Shown: piece after piece, positions 46,098 through 56,077 of the stretch | How the letters are laid out: every line of letters starts with the position of its first letter | How positions within the stretch are numbered: position 1 is the stretch's first letter | From: Blastopirellula sp. | GTDB lineage: Bacteria; Planctomycetota; Planctomycetia; Pirellulales; Pirellulaceae | Direction of reading: 5' to 3' | Length of the DNA stretch: 57,589 nucleotides | NCBI GenBank assembly: GCA_002701545.1 | Contig: NZVR01000139.1 | Coordinates: 39,361 to 96,949, forward strand | Notes under the pieces: generated by a model | Database searches by the model: none | What the model saw: the letters and a program-made list of their open reading frames with translations, nothing else | Told to the model about the DNA's origin: nothing | Translations under genes and position numbers: made by a program

Positions 46098-49000
46098 ATG
46101 AAATTTCTCTCGTATTTCCATCGCGCTGCACAGCGCTCGGCAGGTTCCCGTTTTTTCTGGATGACAGCCTCTGGAATGCTGAGCATGCTCTGGCTTGTCG
46201 GCAGCGCGCAAGCACAGTTCTCCGCTTGGAAGCACTCCGGTTCCATCTTCATTTTGACCACTCCTGCTGGCGCACACTTTCCAGCGACGTCCGTCGTTAA
46301 GGATTTTCCGTTACTGGTTCACTTGCATGGGGATTCCTTTCCTTTTTCCACAGCAGCGCCGGACGGTCGGGACATTCGATTCTCGAGCGAAGACAAGCCG
46401 TTGTCTTTCGAAATCGACGAATGGGATCAGGCTGCGGAGCGAGCCAGCATTTGGGTACGCATTCCGACCATTCGAGGTAACTCGCGACAAGAGCTAACAC
46501 TGCATTGGGGGAACCCCAATGCGCCCCCCGCATCGCAAAGCAGATCCGTATTCAATCTATCCAATGGCTATCTCAGCGTGTGGCATCTGGGAAATCGCGT
46601 CGACGATGTCGTCGGAAACATCGACTCGCAGGACCAAGGAACCACGCCGACACCAGGCATTATTGGTACGGCACGGCATTTCCCCGGCCAAAAGGGAATT
46701 TTCTGTGGTGAGAACATTCAGGTCCTGCCCGCAGGCGCCTCTTCGCACAGCACACAGGCCTGGTTTCGTTCTGATGTTTCCAACGGACGCATTGTTTCCT
46801 GGGGCAACGAGAAAGGGCAGGGGAAGGTCCAAATGTGGTATCGCAGTCCACCTCAAATCAGGATGGATTGCTATTTCTCCAACGGTGACGTTCGCGGAAA
46901 GATTCCCGGGCGTTCCCGAGATTGGACACACGTGGTTCATACGTTTGCGGAGGACCAATCGCTCCTCTACATCAATGGTCAGAAACAAGGGGCAGGGAAT
47001 CCTGCTCATTCACAACTTCAGATTGAGCGGCCGGCAAGAATGTGGATTGGTGGTTGGTACAACCACTACGACTACATCGGGGACATGGACGAAGTCCGCA
47101 TCTCGACAGTCGCACGGTCTGCGGATTGGATACGCCTGGAATATGAAAATCAAAAACCACTTCAGACATTGGTCGGGCCGCTGGTGCAGCGCGGCACGAC
47201 GTTTTCCGTCACACCAAAAAACGTCACGTTAAACGAAAACCAGACAATGCAGTTCTCTGCCCAAGCGGGTGGTGCGGAAAACGTATCCTGGCGCGTTATC
47301 GAAGATGACAAAAGCACATTGATCGGTAGCAACCGATTTCATGTCGCGTTGGACGCTGGTCGTGTCCAAGGATCTCGAAAACTCAAAGTACGCTTCAGCG
47401 CCGTTTTCCAAGGCAAAGTCAAATCCATCGACATTCCAGTGACGATCCAGGAGACACTCCCGGAACCTGAATTCCGGCTTCGCGGGCCAGCCAACTGGGA
47501 CGGTCGCGAGACAATCGAAATTCGTCCGGAGATCAGCAATCTGGCAGCGCTGCAACGCGCCGGAGTCGACCAATTAGATTACCGCTGGAAGGTCTCCGGC
47601 CTGGCGGGAGTCACCGAAGAAGCTCCTGGAAAGCTAGTGCTCAGCAGATCCCAGAACAGCGGACAGATGAAGGTCTCACTCGCCTTGTCCAACGGTGGTG
47701 AACCTATCACGGCCTCCACGGACATCACTGTAAAAGAGCCGACGCAGGACCCCTGGGTTACACGAACCGCTGGCGAAACGGAAATGCCGATGAATGGCCA
47801 GTTCTACGCGCGTGACGAAAAGGGCCAAGGGACGCTGCATTGCAGAGGGCAATTGCAGGTCGCTGCAAAACGCGTTTTCCTGCGGGTCTTTGCCGATGAC
47901 AAACTCTACGCTGAAGAGCGCCAAGACGTGACCGAGGACAACCGCTACGCATTTGCTATCAGATTACAACCAGCACTGGTGAATTACCGCGTGGAGTTCG
48001 GCACAACCCAAGGGGACACAAACAAAGTCTTGTACCGTGCCGGCGATATTGTTTGCGGTGATGCCTACCTTATTCAAGGACAATCAAACGCATTGGCAAC
48101 CGATACGCGTGAAGAATCGCCGCGTGTCACGAATCCGTGGGTGCGCAGCTACGGGCGGCCCCGCTTCTTTCGAGAAGGTGAGCGAGAGAACCTGTGGTGC
48201 AAGCCGACCTGGAAAGCAGGCCGTGATGAGTTCGCGGAATTGGGTTGGTGGGGCATGGAACTGGCAAAGCAACTGGTCGAAAGTCAGCAGGTCCCGATTT
48301 TTATCCTGAACGCGGCACAAGGCGGAACGCGAATTGACCAACACCAACGCAATGACCGTGACCCAACCGATGTGAATACGATTTACGGCCGCATGCTGTG
48401 GCGTCTGAAAGCAGCTCGACTCACCCACGGAATTCGCGCCATCATCTGGCACCAGGGAGAAAATGATCAGGGAGCGGCCGGTCCCGATGGTGGATATGGA
48501 TGGGAAACGTACCAAGATTATTTCGTCGCCATGTCGGCCGATTGGAAACGCGATTTCCCCAATGTCAGTCGTTACTATCTCTTTCAAATCTGGCCCAATG
48601 CCTGCAGCATGGGACGAGATGGAAACGGCGACATGCTGCGAGAAAAGCAGAGAACACTCCCACGCTTATATTCCAACATGAAGATCATCTCGACGCTCGG
48701 CATTCAACCCGGTGGCGGGTGTCACTATCCGCTGGCGGGATGGAATGAATTTGCCAAACGAATGCACGGTCTGCTGGCGCGCGACTTTTATGGACAAGGC
48801 GGTGATCAACCGCTGACCGCACCCAACCTCCTGAGTGTCAGCTTCGTGGATGACCGCCGTCGAGTCATCGAACTCGAATTTGATCAACCGATTGTCTGGC
48901 AGGAACAACTGGCCAGCGAATTCTATTTCGATAACACAAACAATCTGGTCGCCAGCGGGGCAGTGCAAGACCGTACGCTCCGACTGCAGTTGAAAGATGC

Positions 49001-49136
49001 CACCTCGGCTCAGCGTATCACCTATCTCAAGGAATCATCGTGGAACCCGCAAAATCTCCTGCGTGGAGCCAACGGCATGGCCGCGCTTACTTTTTGCAAT
49101 GTACTCATATCCCCGCCAGACGAGGATCCGCGATGA
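46098..49136 (+). CDS. Secreted DUF2341/LamG/Ig-like/SASA esterase
   Basis: 1012 residues. The signal segment ends at LVGSAQAQ. Domains in order: DUF2341 (about 45-170, ATSVVKDFPLLVHLHGDSFP to LTLHWGNPNAP); a LamG/concanavalin-like domain (170-360, GTARHFPGQKGIF, MWIGGWYNHYDYIGDMDEVR); Ig-like or beta-sandwich repeats (365-640). The esterase domain has VCGDAYLIQGQSNALATDTR with the nucleophile Ser near residue 660, IFILNAAQGGTRIDQHQRND and the late GGGCHYPLAGWNEFAKRMHG. It likely binds a polysaccharide and deacetylates it. The stop overlaps the ATG of the protease-like gene (ATGA). It starts about 200 bases after the DUF1501 gene. Confidence 0.88.
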   Translation: MKFLSYFHRAAQRSAGSRFFWMTASGMLSMLWLVGSAQAQFSAWKHSGSIFILTTPAGAHFPATSVVKDFPLLVHLHGDSFPFSTAAPDGRDIRFSSEDKPLSFEIDEWDQAAERASIWVRIPTIRGNSRQELTLHWGNPNAPPASQSRSVFNLSNGYLSVWHLGNRVDDVVGNIDSQDQGTTPTPGIIGTARHFPGQKGIFCGENIQVLPAGASSHSTQAWFRSDVSNGRIVSWGNEKGQGKVQMWYRSPPQIRMDCYFSNGDVRGKIPGRSRDWTHVVHTFAEDQSLLYINGQKQGAGNPAHSQLQIERPARMWIGGWYNHYDYIGDMDEVRISTVARSADWIRLEYENQKPLQTLVGPLVQRGTTFSVTPKNVTLNENQTMQFSAQAGGAENVSWRVIEDDKSTLIGSNRFHVALDAGRVQGSRKLKVRFSAVFQGKVKSIDIPVTIQETLPEPEFRLRGPANWDGRETIEIRPEISNLAALQRAGVDQLDYRWKVSGLAGVTEEAPGKLVLSRSQNSGQMKVSLALSNGGEPITASTDITVKEPTQDPWVTRTAGETEMPMNGQFYARDEKGQGTLHCRGQLQVAAKRVFLRVFADDKLYAEERQDVTEDNRYAFAIRLQPALVNYRVEFGTTQGDTNKVLYRAGDIVCGDAYLIQGQSNALATDTREESPRVTNPWVRSYGRPRFFREGERENLWCKPTWKAGRDEFAELGWWGMELAKQLVESQQVPIFILNAAQGGTRIDQHQRNDRDPTDVNTIYGRMLWRLKAARLTHGIRAIIWHQGENDQGAAGPDGGYGWETYQDYFVAMSADWKRDFPNVSRYYLFQIWPNACSMGRDGNGDMLREKQRTLPRLYSNMKIISTLGIQPGGGCHYPLAGWNEFAKRMHGLLARDFYGQGGDQPLTAPNLLSVSFVDDRRRVIELEFDQPIVWQEQLASEFYFDNTNNLVASGAVQDRTLRLQLKDATSAQRITYLKESSWNPQNLLRGANGMAALTFCNVLISPPDEDPR

Positions 49137-49873
49137 TCCGTCCGCATTTGCCTTTCAGGTTGTCACTCATCGCGTGCTGCCTGCTGCTCGTCTTTTGCGA
49201 GTCGCGCATGCGAGGCGCCGAAACAAAGGCCACTCATTTCGACCCGGTAGTCCAAAAGATCGAAGGCTGGACAGTACACATCGATCCGAAACTGCTTTCA
49301 GGCAAGCATGCCAAAGTCGGGGCGCAATCCTTAAAAATACTTGCCAACCATCTGCAGAGGATTGCAATCCTGGTCCCGAAAAAACGCTTGGCCGAGCTAC
49401 AACGTCTGGAAATCTGGATTGAACACGATCATCACATTGACACGGAGCCAGGACCGTATCACCCCGGTGTCGATTGGCTCGTCGAACGAGGCTACGACCC
49501 TCGACTAACCAAGAAGGTGCACATCACACGTGCTGCGTCACTGCTTGAGCGGCAACACATGTTGAAACACCCCGCTGTCATTCTTCACGAATTAGCGCAC
49601 TCGTATCACGACCAAGTGCTGGGATTTGATGAACCGCGGATCAAGGCCGCCTACAAGCGGGCGATGGAAGCCGGGATCTACGACAACGTACTAGATCATA
49701 CTGGCAAACGCGTGCGCCACTATGCAGCGACTAACCATCGCGAGTACTTTGCCGAAGGAACAGAAGCTTACTTTTACAGAAACGATTTTTATCCCTTTGT
49801 GCGTGCCGAGCTCGAACAGCATGACCCAGGCCTTCACGAATTACTGGTAGAAATCTGGGGACCACTCCAATGA
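49133..49873 (+). CDS. Secreted zincin metallopeptidase-like protein
   Basis: 246 residues from ATG 49133, overlapping the esterase stop; the frame runs upstream to 49040 but only as an out-of-phase shadow of the esterase. The signal peptide is LSLIACCLLLVFCESRMRGA. A zinc site HELAHSYHD (152-160) with a downstream NHREYFAEGTEAYF (about 201-214) gives HExxH plus a Glu ligand, the gluzincin arrangement seen in anthrax lethal factor-like peptidases. The protein is small for the family and has only the catalytic part. Translational overlap suggests it works with the esterase, for instance on glycoprotein. The substrate is unknown. Confidence 0.8.
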   Translation: MIRPHLPFRLSLIACCLLLVFCESRMRGAETKATHFDPVVQKIEGWTVHIDPKLLSGKHAKVGAQSLKILANHLQRIAILVPKKRLAELQRLEIWIEHDHHIDTEPGPYHPGVDWLVERGYDPRLTKKVHITRAASLLERQHMLKHPAVILHELAHSYHDQVLGFDEPRIKAAYKRAMEAGIYDNVLDHTGKRVRHYAATNHREYFAEGTEAYFYRNDFYPFVRAELEQHDPGLHELLVEIWGPLQ

Positions 49874-50059
49874 CGGGTTCGCAAACAGCTTGTCTGAATA
49901 TGTTCTCAAAAACAACGTGAGAGTTGCAGCAACTACTGCTAGAATCTGGTCTCCATCAGCTTCCCACCAACTGCGTCAGACGCCTACCGTTTGCGATCCT
50001 TCCAAACTGGCAGGTCACCGTGGCGTCACTGACTCCTGCACGTCGTCGGCATCTGTGCA

Positions 50060-51289
50060 TTGACGACACGAGTGCAACTCATAAGGAATCCGGATCATGA
50101 CACGTTGTTGCCTGACAAGTTTTGTCGCCGTTTTGTCGCCGTATTGTGCGCGTTACCGTTAGTGGCTGAGGACAAACCAAAAGAGTCGCCGATTCTCTGC
50201 CGCGGCAACTACCATTCTGAGGCAGATGCCATCCAACAGTTGGCCCGAATGGCGGCAACGTATTCGAATTTGGCCGAATGGAAAACGCGCGCTGAAAAGG
50301 TCAGAAAGCAAATTCTCGTTGGTGCCAATCTGTATCCACTACCGGAACGAACGCCGCTGAACCCGATCATTCACAAGAAACGCGAGTACGCTGATAGTTA
50401 CTCCGTTGAATCGGTCGCTTTCGAAGCAAGACCTGGATTCTATGTGTATGGAAACCTGTACCGACCGCTGGGTAAAGAGGGTCCGCACGCGGGTATCCTC
50501 TGCCCGCACGGGCATGCACGCGGTCCTGGGGGAGGGCGCTTACGCTCCGATCAACAACATCGCTGCGCAACCTTGGCACGCATGGGGGCGGTCGTCTTCT
50601 CCTATGACATGGTGGGATTTGGCGAATCGTTACACCATGGGTGGGATCACGGCCACAAACAAGCGCTAACTTTGCAAACCTGGACCAGCATTCGTGCGAT
50701 CGACTTCCTGCAGTCTCTCAATGACGTTGATGATGAACGCATCGGAGTCACAGGATGCTCTGGTGGAGGAACACAAACATTCTTGCTGACCGCAGTGGAC
50801 GATCGAGTCACCGCATCTGTGCCGGTCGTGATGGTCTCGGCTCACTTCTTCGGCGGGGGCCATTGCGAGAGTGGCATGCCGATCCACAAAACACGCCAAT
50901 TAGAAACGAACAACGCCGAAATTGCGGCACTCGCCGCACCACGCCCGTTACTGCTCGTTTCCGTCGGAGGTGATTGGACAAAAAACACACCCGACGTCGA
51001 GTACCCCTACATTCGCAATGTGTTCCAACTCTTTGGTAAACAAGCGAACGTCGAGAACGTCCATTACCCTGGTCGCAAACATGGCTATCAATATCTGAAG
51101 CGGCAAGCGATGTATCCTTTCATGGTCAAACACCTCAAGCTCGATCCTCAAGGTGTGTTTGATACCGACACTGAGTTGTACGATGAGTCCCACAACGCGT
51201 TGGAAACTCCCGAACAAATGTATGTTTTCGACAAACTGAGACCTTATCCGGGCACGGCACTAAAACCAAACGCCAGTGTCGCGTTCTAG
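50060..51289 (+). CDS. Secreted alpha/beta-hydrolase (acetylxylan-esterase-like); native start frameshifted
   Basis: The body is a complete alpha/beta-hydrolase: GNLYRPLGKEGPHAGILCPH, VVFSYDMVGFGES, nucleophile elbow GVTGCSGGGTQTF, acid-containing RPLLLVSVGGDWT and YPGRKHGYQ with the likely catalytic His. ATG 50097, preceded by AAGGA, should be the start but is out of frame, reaching a stop after 21 codons. The cause is an 11-bp direct duplication at 50120-50141. With one copy removed the ATG reads straight into the body as MTRCCLTSFVAVLCALPLVA, an ideal signal peptide. As sequenced, only TTG 50060 or GTG 50072 opens the body frame, with a poorer leader. Deacetylation of glycans is plausible. 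Confidence 0.82.
   Translation: MTTRVQLIRNPDHDTLLPDKFCRRFVAVLCALPLVAEDKPKESPILCRGNYHSEADAIQQLARMAATYSNLAEWKTRAEKVRKQILVGANLYPLPERTPLNPIIHKKREYADSYSVESVAFEARPGFYVYGNLYRPLGKEGPHAGILCPHGHARGPGGGRLRSDQQHRCATLARMGAVVFSYDMVGFGESLHHGWDHGHKQALTLQTWTSIRAIDFLQSLNDVDDERIGVTGCSGGGTQTFLLTAVDDRVTASVPVVMVSAHFFGGGHCESGMPIHKTRQLETNNAEIAALAAPRPLLLVSVGGDWTKNTPDVEYPYIRNVFQLFGKQANVENVHYPGRKHGYQYLKRQAMYPFMVKHLKLDPQGVFDTDTELYDESHNALETPEQMYVFDKLRPYPGTALKPNASVAF
50120..50141 (+). repeat. 11-bp tandem duplication in hydrolase signal region
   Basis: TTTTGTCGCCG at 50120-50130 is followed directly by an identical copy at 50131-50141. Eleven is not a multiple of three, so the copy moves ATG 50097 out of the hydrolase frame; deleting one copy restores it exactly. 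Recent slipped-strand duplication, possibly reversible, is the simplest reading. Confidence 0.9.
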
Positions 51290-51481
51290 CCAGACTGAAC
51301 AGACTGCGAGCTCAGCAAACATTTCACTGCAATACAGGACCAGCAGCGGGTAGCGCCATCGCCGGGGCAACCTGTTGCTCCGCTCAGTGAGTGTGCCTAA
51401 GTGTTGGACTCCACACTGCAGTCAGCCGCACTTGCCAGCGTGTGAGTTGGTCCATGGCCACACGCTCCATCGGTGCGTGCG

Positions 51482-52321
51482 TTACTCTGCTTTCCGTTGG
51501 TGATTCATCACAAACGTGACAATCTCATCCGGGTCTTTCAACGAATGCGGATGATGCTTTCCTGAGGGCTTATGAATCACCTTGAACCGCCCGCCCAGGG
51601 CCTTGTATCGACGCTCGGCAATCTCTGTATTCTCTGCAACGGGAACCACCTCATCCTGATCACCAACGACATGAATGATCGGGATGCCGGCTCGTGCCAG
51701 AGGAGTCAAATGGTCAATCGGATTGCGGTTGTACATCAATGCCTGTTGCTCGGTAAATCCGTATGCTTGTAGACAACTTTTCCAAGCTCCCGCGCTCCCT
51801 TTGCCGCGACCGCGACCACCCGGCCAACTTTTGAAGTCCATCACTGGGGCATCTCCGTAGATTGCCGACACTTTGTCCGGATTCGCGGCAGCCCAATGAT
51901 AGATAAACAACCCTCCACGGCTCATCCCCTCAAGGACTACCAGTTTCGAAAACGCATGCTGTTCAACGAGGTAGTTGTACAAAGCGTCCCCGCGCTGCAC
52001 TGCTTTGGGGCTACCAAAAAGATTTGCGACGTTGCAGGTCACCACGTGATAACCGCGTTTGAGCATTTCCACGTCAAACTGCGGTTCGTGCCCCCAGAAA
52101 CGAGCGCGCCAGACCCACGGTTTTCCGGCTGCGATTGTTTTGGGTACAACAATCTTCCAGCCACGTTTCTGGTCTGAATACATTTCAAATCCGTGGAAGG
52201 ACTGTTTCACCCCGGGAAACGCCGGACTCTCCTCGGCCTGAATCCAACGGTTGCTTGTCTGCGCAACCAACACCAAAAAGGTCGTGATCAAGAGGGGTGC
52301 TTTCCACATGTTCATAGCCAT
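51482..52321 (-). CDS. Secreted alpha/beta-hydrolase
   Basis: 279 residues. Starts at 52321, 52315 and 52309 are all possible; each leads into the signal segment WKAPLLITTFLVLVAQTSNR. The fold shows WRARFWGHEPQFDVEMLKRG (oxyanion side), nucleophile elbow LEGMSRGGLFIYHWA, acid in HVVGDQDEVVPVAENT and a His-rich GKHHPHSL near the end. This is typical of esterases and prolyl-oligopeptidase-like hydrolases of about 30 kDa. It converges with the previous hydrolase and diverges from the next ECF gene, so it is probably its own unit. The substrate is not predictable by eye. Confidence 0.85.
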   Translation of the reverse strand: MAMNMWKAPLLITTFLVLVAQTSNRWIQAEESPAFPGVKQSFHGFEMYSDQKRGWKIVVPKTIAAGKPWVWRARFWGHEPQFDVEMLKRGYHVVTCNVANLFGSPKAVQRGDALYNYLVEQHAFSKLVVLEGMSRGGLFIYHWAAANPDKVSAIYGDAPVMDFKSWPGGRGRGKGSAGAWKSCLQAYGFTEQQALMYNRNPIDHLTPLARAGIPIIHVVGDQDEVVPVAENTEIAERRYKALGGRFKVIHKPSGKHHPHSLKDPDEIVTFVMNHQRKAE

Positions 52322-52548
52322 TCTTTTCGACTTTCGCGGAAGTCGGCAGAAACAACCGCCGACGGAACGCCTTTATCTTAATCAACTCGCAAATGTTTGC
52401 CGATCACCTGCTGCGATACATTACCGACCACGCGTTTTCACATCGTTCTTGAGGTCCGTTCCTGCGGTGACTCGAAATCCTGCAAGAACGAGGAGCGTCA
52501 CCCCTGCTGAATTTGGCGCATCTCCACACGGTCTTTAGAATCCTGGTT

Positions 52549-53121
52549 ATGTCGACTAATGTTACTCAGATTCTGGCAGCCATCGAATCAGGCGATCGCC
52601 AGGCAGCAAGTCAATTACTGCCTCTCGTCTACAACCAGTTGCGCGCGTTGGCGTCCCAAAAAATGACTCAGGAGAAACCTGGTCAGACGCTACAGCCAAC
52701 GGCACTTGTACACGAAGCATTTTTGCGTTTGGTGGGTGGAGAAGACGTCCACCAATGGGATGGTCGCGGCCATTTTTTCGCCGCAGCTGCCGAAGCGATG
52801 CGGCGGATCCTGATCGAGAGTGCTCGCAAACGCAACACAGAAAAACGCGGCGGGGGCATGGTGCGCTGCGACTTTCATGAAGAAGACGTGGCCTGGGACA
52901 CGGAAGATACAGATACGCTGCTATCACTGGACGAATCATTGACCAAACTTGCAGACCAGGATCCGCAACTAGCAAAACTCGTCGAACTCCGCTACTTCAC
53001 CGGGATGACGATTAACGAAACAGCGGAAATCCTCGGCATCTCGCCTCGGACAGCGAAGCGTAATTGGGCTTACGCACGGGCTTGGCTACGACGCGACATG
53101 GATGCTCCCAGAGAGGAGTGA
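52549..53121 (+). CDS. ECF sigma factor (TIGR02999-like, kinase-linked)
   Basis: 190 residues from ATG 52549 (MSTNVTQILAAIESGDRQAA). An earlier in-frame start at 52513 adds only 12 unlikely residues. The pattern VYNQLRALASQKM, QPTALVHEAFLRLVGGED, GHFFAAAAEAMRRILIESAR and RKRNTEKRGGG is highly typical of the sigma group that accompanies Ser/Thr kinases in Rhodopirellula and Acidobacteria. Region 4 has LVELRYFTGMTINETAEILG and SPRTAKRNWAYARAWLRRD. The kinase gene follows after 194 bases. Together they form a one-sigma one-kinase regulatory unit. Confidence 0.93.
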   Translation: MSTNVTQILAAIESGDRQAASQLLPLVYNQLRALASQKMTQEKPGQTLQPTALVHEAFLRLVGGEDVHQWDGRGHFFAAAAEAMRRILIESARKRNTEKRGGGMVRCDFHEEDVAWDTEDTDTLLSLDESLTKLADQDPQLAKLVELRYFTGMTINETAEILGISPRTAKRNWAYARAWLRRDMDAPREE

Positions 53122-53315
53122 GCGACTGGGAATTCGCCTGTTTCGACGAGCATCCCAGGTGGCTCGGGCAGGGGTATCCATCATGCCCACCCCCCAACGG
53201 GCCCGTGAACATCAAAAAACTACAAAAACTTTGGCACCTTATCGTACTGAATCGCGCATGATGCATTGTAGGCCTTGCGCTGCTGCACTCGCCATCTAAC
53301 TTTTCTAACGCCCGC

Positions 53316-55766
53316 ATGCAATCATCTGCTGAGAAGTCGATCTTTCTCAATGCCTTGGATCAATCATCCGAGGCGGAACGAGAAGCCTACCTCAGCTCCG
53401 CCTGTGGTGACGACGCGGCTTTACGCGCCTCCGTTGACGCGCTGCTGTCAGCTCACCAACAAACGCTGAACCCCTTGGACCAACCTGTCGTGAAAGCAGG
53501 TTCGGTACCAGTCGCCGAATGCCCGCCTATGGCCAATCCCACAACGCGACAGGTGGGCGGGGACGTCGGCAAGACAATTGATTCCTATCGCCTGATGGAA
53601 TTGATCGGGCAAGGTGGCTTTGGACTTGTTTACGCGGCACTCCAGGAGCGACCGGTGCGTCGCAAAGTGGCGTTAAAGATCATTAAACCGGGGACCGGGT
53701 CTTCCGAAGTATTGGCTCGCTTTGCTGCCGAAAGGCAGGCCATCGCTATGATGGACCACCCGCACATCGCGCAAGTCTTTGACGCCGGAGTTACCGCAGA
53801 CGCCCGCCCCTATTTCGTCATGGAACTTGTCCGTGGTGTTCCTATCACGGAATTTGTCGAGCAAAGCAATCTGACACAAACGCAGCTGATGGAATTATTT
53901 CAGGATGTTTGTGCGGCAGTTCATCACGCGCATCAAAAAGGGATCATTCATCGCGATCTCAAGCCCTCCAATGTCCTGGTGACATTACACGACAACAAAC
54001 CAGTCGCCAAAGTCATCGACTTCGGCGTCGCCAAGGCGATGGGGCAGATACTGACGGATCAAACGATCTATACGCGACTTTATTCGATGATCGGCACACC
54101 GCTCTACATGAGTCCCGAGCAAGCGTCCATGAGTGGAATGGATGTTGACACGCGCAGCGACATCTATTCCTTGGGTGTCATGCTGTACGAATTACTCACC
54201 GGCACGACGCCCTTTGACCGTGGACGGCTCGATACCGTCGGGTACGACGAAATGCGGCGGATCATTCAAGAAGAAGAGCCGCCCAAGCCGAGCCAGCGTC
54301 TGACCACGATCACAAAACATCTGACAGCAACTTTCCAAGATGGAGCGATTGAGCAACCTGCATTGAAAAACGAGACGCAGGTCTGCAGACGAACTACGAT
54401 CCCGAGCGATCTGGACTGGATCGTGATGAAAGCTCTCGAGAAAGATCGTCAGCGACGGTACGAATCTGCGGCGGCCATGGCAGCGGACATAAGACGTTTT
54501 CTGACACAACAGCCGATCGAGGCACGTCCACCATCCCGGCTCTATCGCATCACCAAGTTCGCTCGTCGAAATCGCGTCGCGATCTTAACCATTTCACTGG
54601 TTGCCATCGCATTGTTATTTGGCAGCGGAATCAGTTTCTATCAAGCATCTCGGGCAATTTACGAACGCAATCAAAAGGAATTGGCTCTGCAGGATGCCAT
54701 CCAATCCAAGAACCAAGCAAACGACGCGCGGCAAGAAGTAGAACAATTCACGGTCCGCCTGAAAGCGGCAAACTCCCTGGTTGGTTCTGCGCGGTCCTAC
54801 GAAAACACCCAGCAATGGAGTGCCGCCAAAGAAGCTTACGATCAAGCAATTGAACTTGTTCCCAACTACTATCTGGTCTGGGTACAACGTGGACAACTCA
54901 TGTTGAAGCTGCAGCTATGGGAAGAAGCAGCTGAAGATTTCAGTGAAGCAATTCAACTCGATGCGCCAATCTATGGTCCCGAGTGGCTGGGCATCCCTGC
55001 GTTGCTCGCATACCAAGACCGACATGCCGATTACGAGACGCTCTGTTCGCAAGTTTTAGAGCCGACCCACGAGCACCCCGAAGCGATGAACTGGGAGACC
55101 ATCCGCGCGACTTTAGCCGCGCCAACCAAAGCTGTTAGTGCCGATTACCTGGCAGACCGAACGCTCGAGTTATTGACGGTCCCCGAAGGGCATCGACCGC
55201 CCGGCCCCGGGTTTTCCCAACCCAACGGATTTTTCGGCGGCGGAATGCCCGGAGTACCAGGACGGATCGACCGTGGACCCGATCGACCTCATCGACAAGA
55301 ACGCCCGTTCATCCGCCCCGATGGCCGCCCAGGAGGTCTCTTGCCAAACATGCGGCCTCCCGACCGGTTCATTCCCCGCTGGGTCAAACAGTTCGTCACC
55401 GGCTGGGCACAACTGCGAGCAGGGCGCTGGGAAAAATCGATCCAACACCTGGAACTCTCCGTCCGAGATCGACAACGGCCAGAATCCAGCCCGGCACATA
55501 GCCTGCTCGCAATCGCGTATTACCAATCCGGTCGCCAGCAAATGGCGTTTGATTCGCTGCAACGAGCCAACGAGGCAATCGACCAAAAAATGAATCAACT
55601 GAAACCTGCCCCCGAGCCGTTCGCCCCTGGGTTCGAATTCGTCGAAATGTTACTAGTTCACCGCGAGGCAACCGAGTTACTTACCGGCAAACGCCCACGC
55701 ATCGATGCCCGATTCATTGCCGTTCAACAAGACGCCAGGGCATGGTTAAATGACGATCGACCCTGA
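53316..55766 (+). CDS. Membrane Ser/Thr protein kinase with TPR-type C-terminus
   Basis: 816 residues. An N-terminal helical segment (FLNALDQSSEAEREAYLSSA) common to these kinases leads to the catalytic domain (about 90-400): IGQGGFGLVYAA, Lys121 in VALKIIKP, IIHRDLKPSN (Asp214), VIDFGVAK and SDIYSLGVMLYELLTGTTPF. A membrane helix follows at 421-442 (VAILTISLVAIALLFGSGIS), then an extracytoplasmic coiled coil and TPR-like repeats (AAKEAYDQAIELVPNYYLVW, WEEAAEDFSEAIQLDAPIYG). A Gly/Pro/Arg-rich stretch (about 625-690) interrupts them before a last TPR pair. All catalytic residues are present. It probably acts with the upstream sigma factor. Confidence 0.92.
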   Translation: MQSSAEKSIFLNALDQSSEAEREAYLSSACGDDAALRASVDALLSAHQQTLNPLDQPVVKAGSVPVAECPPMANPTTRQVGGDVGKTIDSYRLMELIGQGGFGLVYAALQERPVRRKVALKIIKPGTGSSEVLARFAAERQAIAMMDHPHIAQVFDAGVTADARPYFVMELVRGVPITEFVEQSNLTQTQLMELFQDVCAAVHHAHQKGIIHRDLKPSNVLVTLHDNKPVAKVIDFGVAKAMGQILTDQTIYTRLYSMIGTPLYMSPEQASMSGMDVDTRSDIYSLGVMLYELLTGTTPFDRGRLDTVGYDEMRRIIQEEEPPKPSQRLTTITKHLTATFQDGAIEQPALKNETQVCRRTTIPSDLDWIVMKALEKDRQRRYESAAAMAADIRRFLTQQPIEARPPSRLYRITKFARRNRVAILTISLVAIALLFGSGISFYQASRAIYERNQKELALQDAIQSKNQANDARQEVEQFTVRLKAANSLVGSARSYENTQQWSAAKEAYDQAIELVPNYYLVWVQRGQLMLKLQLWEEAAEDFSEAIQLDAPIYGPEWLGIPALLAYQDRHADYETLCSQVLEPTHEHPEAMNWETIRATLAAPTKAVSADYLADRTLELLTVPEGHRPPGPGFSQPNGFFGGGMPGVPGRIDRGPDRPHRQERPFIRPDGRPGGLLPNMRPPDRFIPRWVKQFVTGWAQLRAGRWEKSIQHLELSVRDRQRPESSPAHSLLAIAYYQSGRQQMAFDSLQRANEAIDQKMNQLKPAPEPFAPGFEFVEMLLVHREATELLTGKRPRIDARFIAVQQDARAWLNDDRP

Positions 55767-56077
55767 AATCGCCGGGATTGATCTTTTTTTGGCCCTTTTG
55801 AGTGCCGTTTGACGCATAACGTTCTGACACCAGGGTTCGATCCGCAACCCGAAATTCCTATCACACACATCAATCCCAACCATCGCATGCTACGAATTCA
55901 CGCAAGGTCGAAATCGTCGAGCACGGAACTCCTTTCCGACGACCATCGCGCGGTAAGCGGCCTGCGAAGGCAAATGAGTCATCCAATTCTGTGTCGCTGT
56001 GGGAATGCCTTCGACGGCATGCACTAGATACAGCTTCGCAAGTGAACAATCCACAAATTGAAAAGCGAGTGAGCAAG
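55767..56077. other. Intergenic region before CotH-like gene
   Basis: About 310 bases. No gene I can support. A run of seven T follows GATTGATC at about 55780-55793 but lacks a proper stem, so it is not a convincing terminator. The CotH promoter presumably lies here. Confidence 0.4.
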
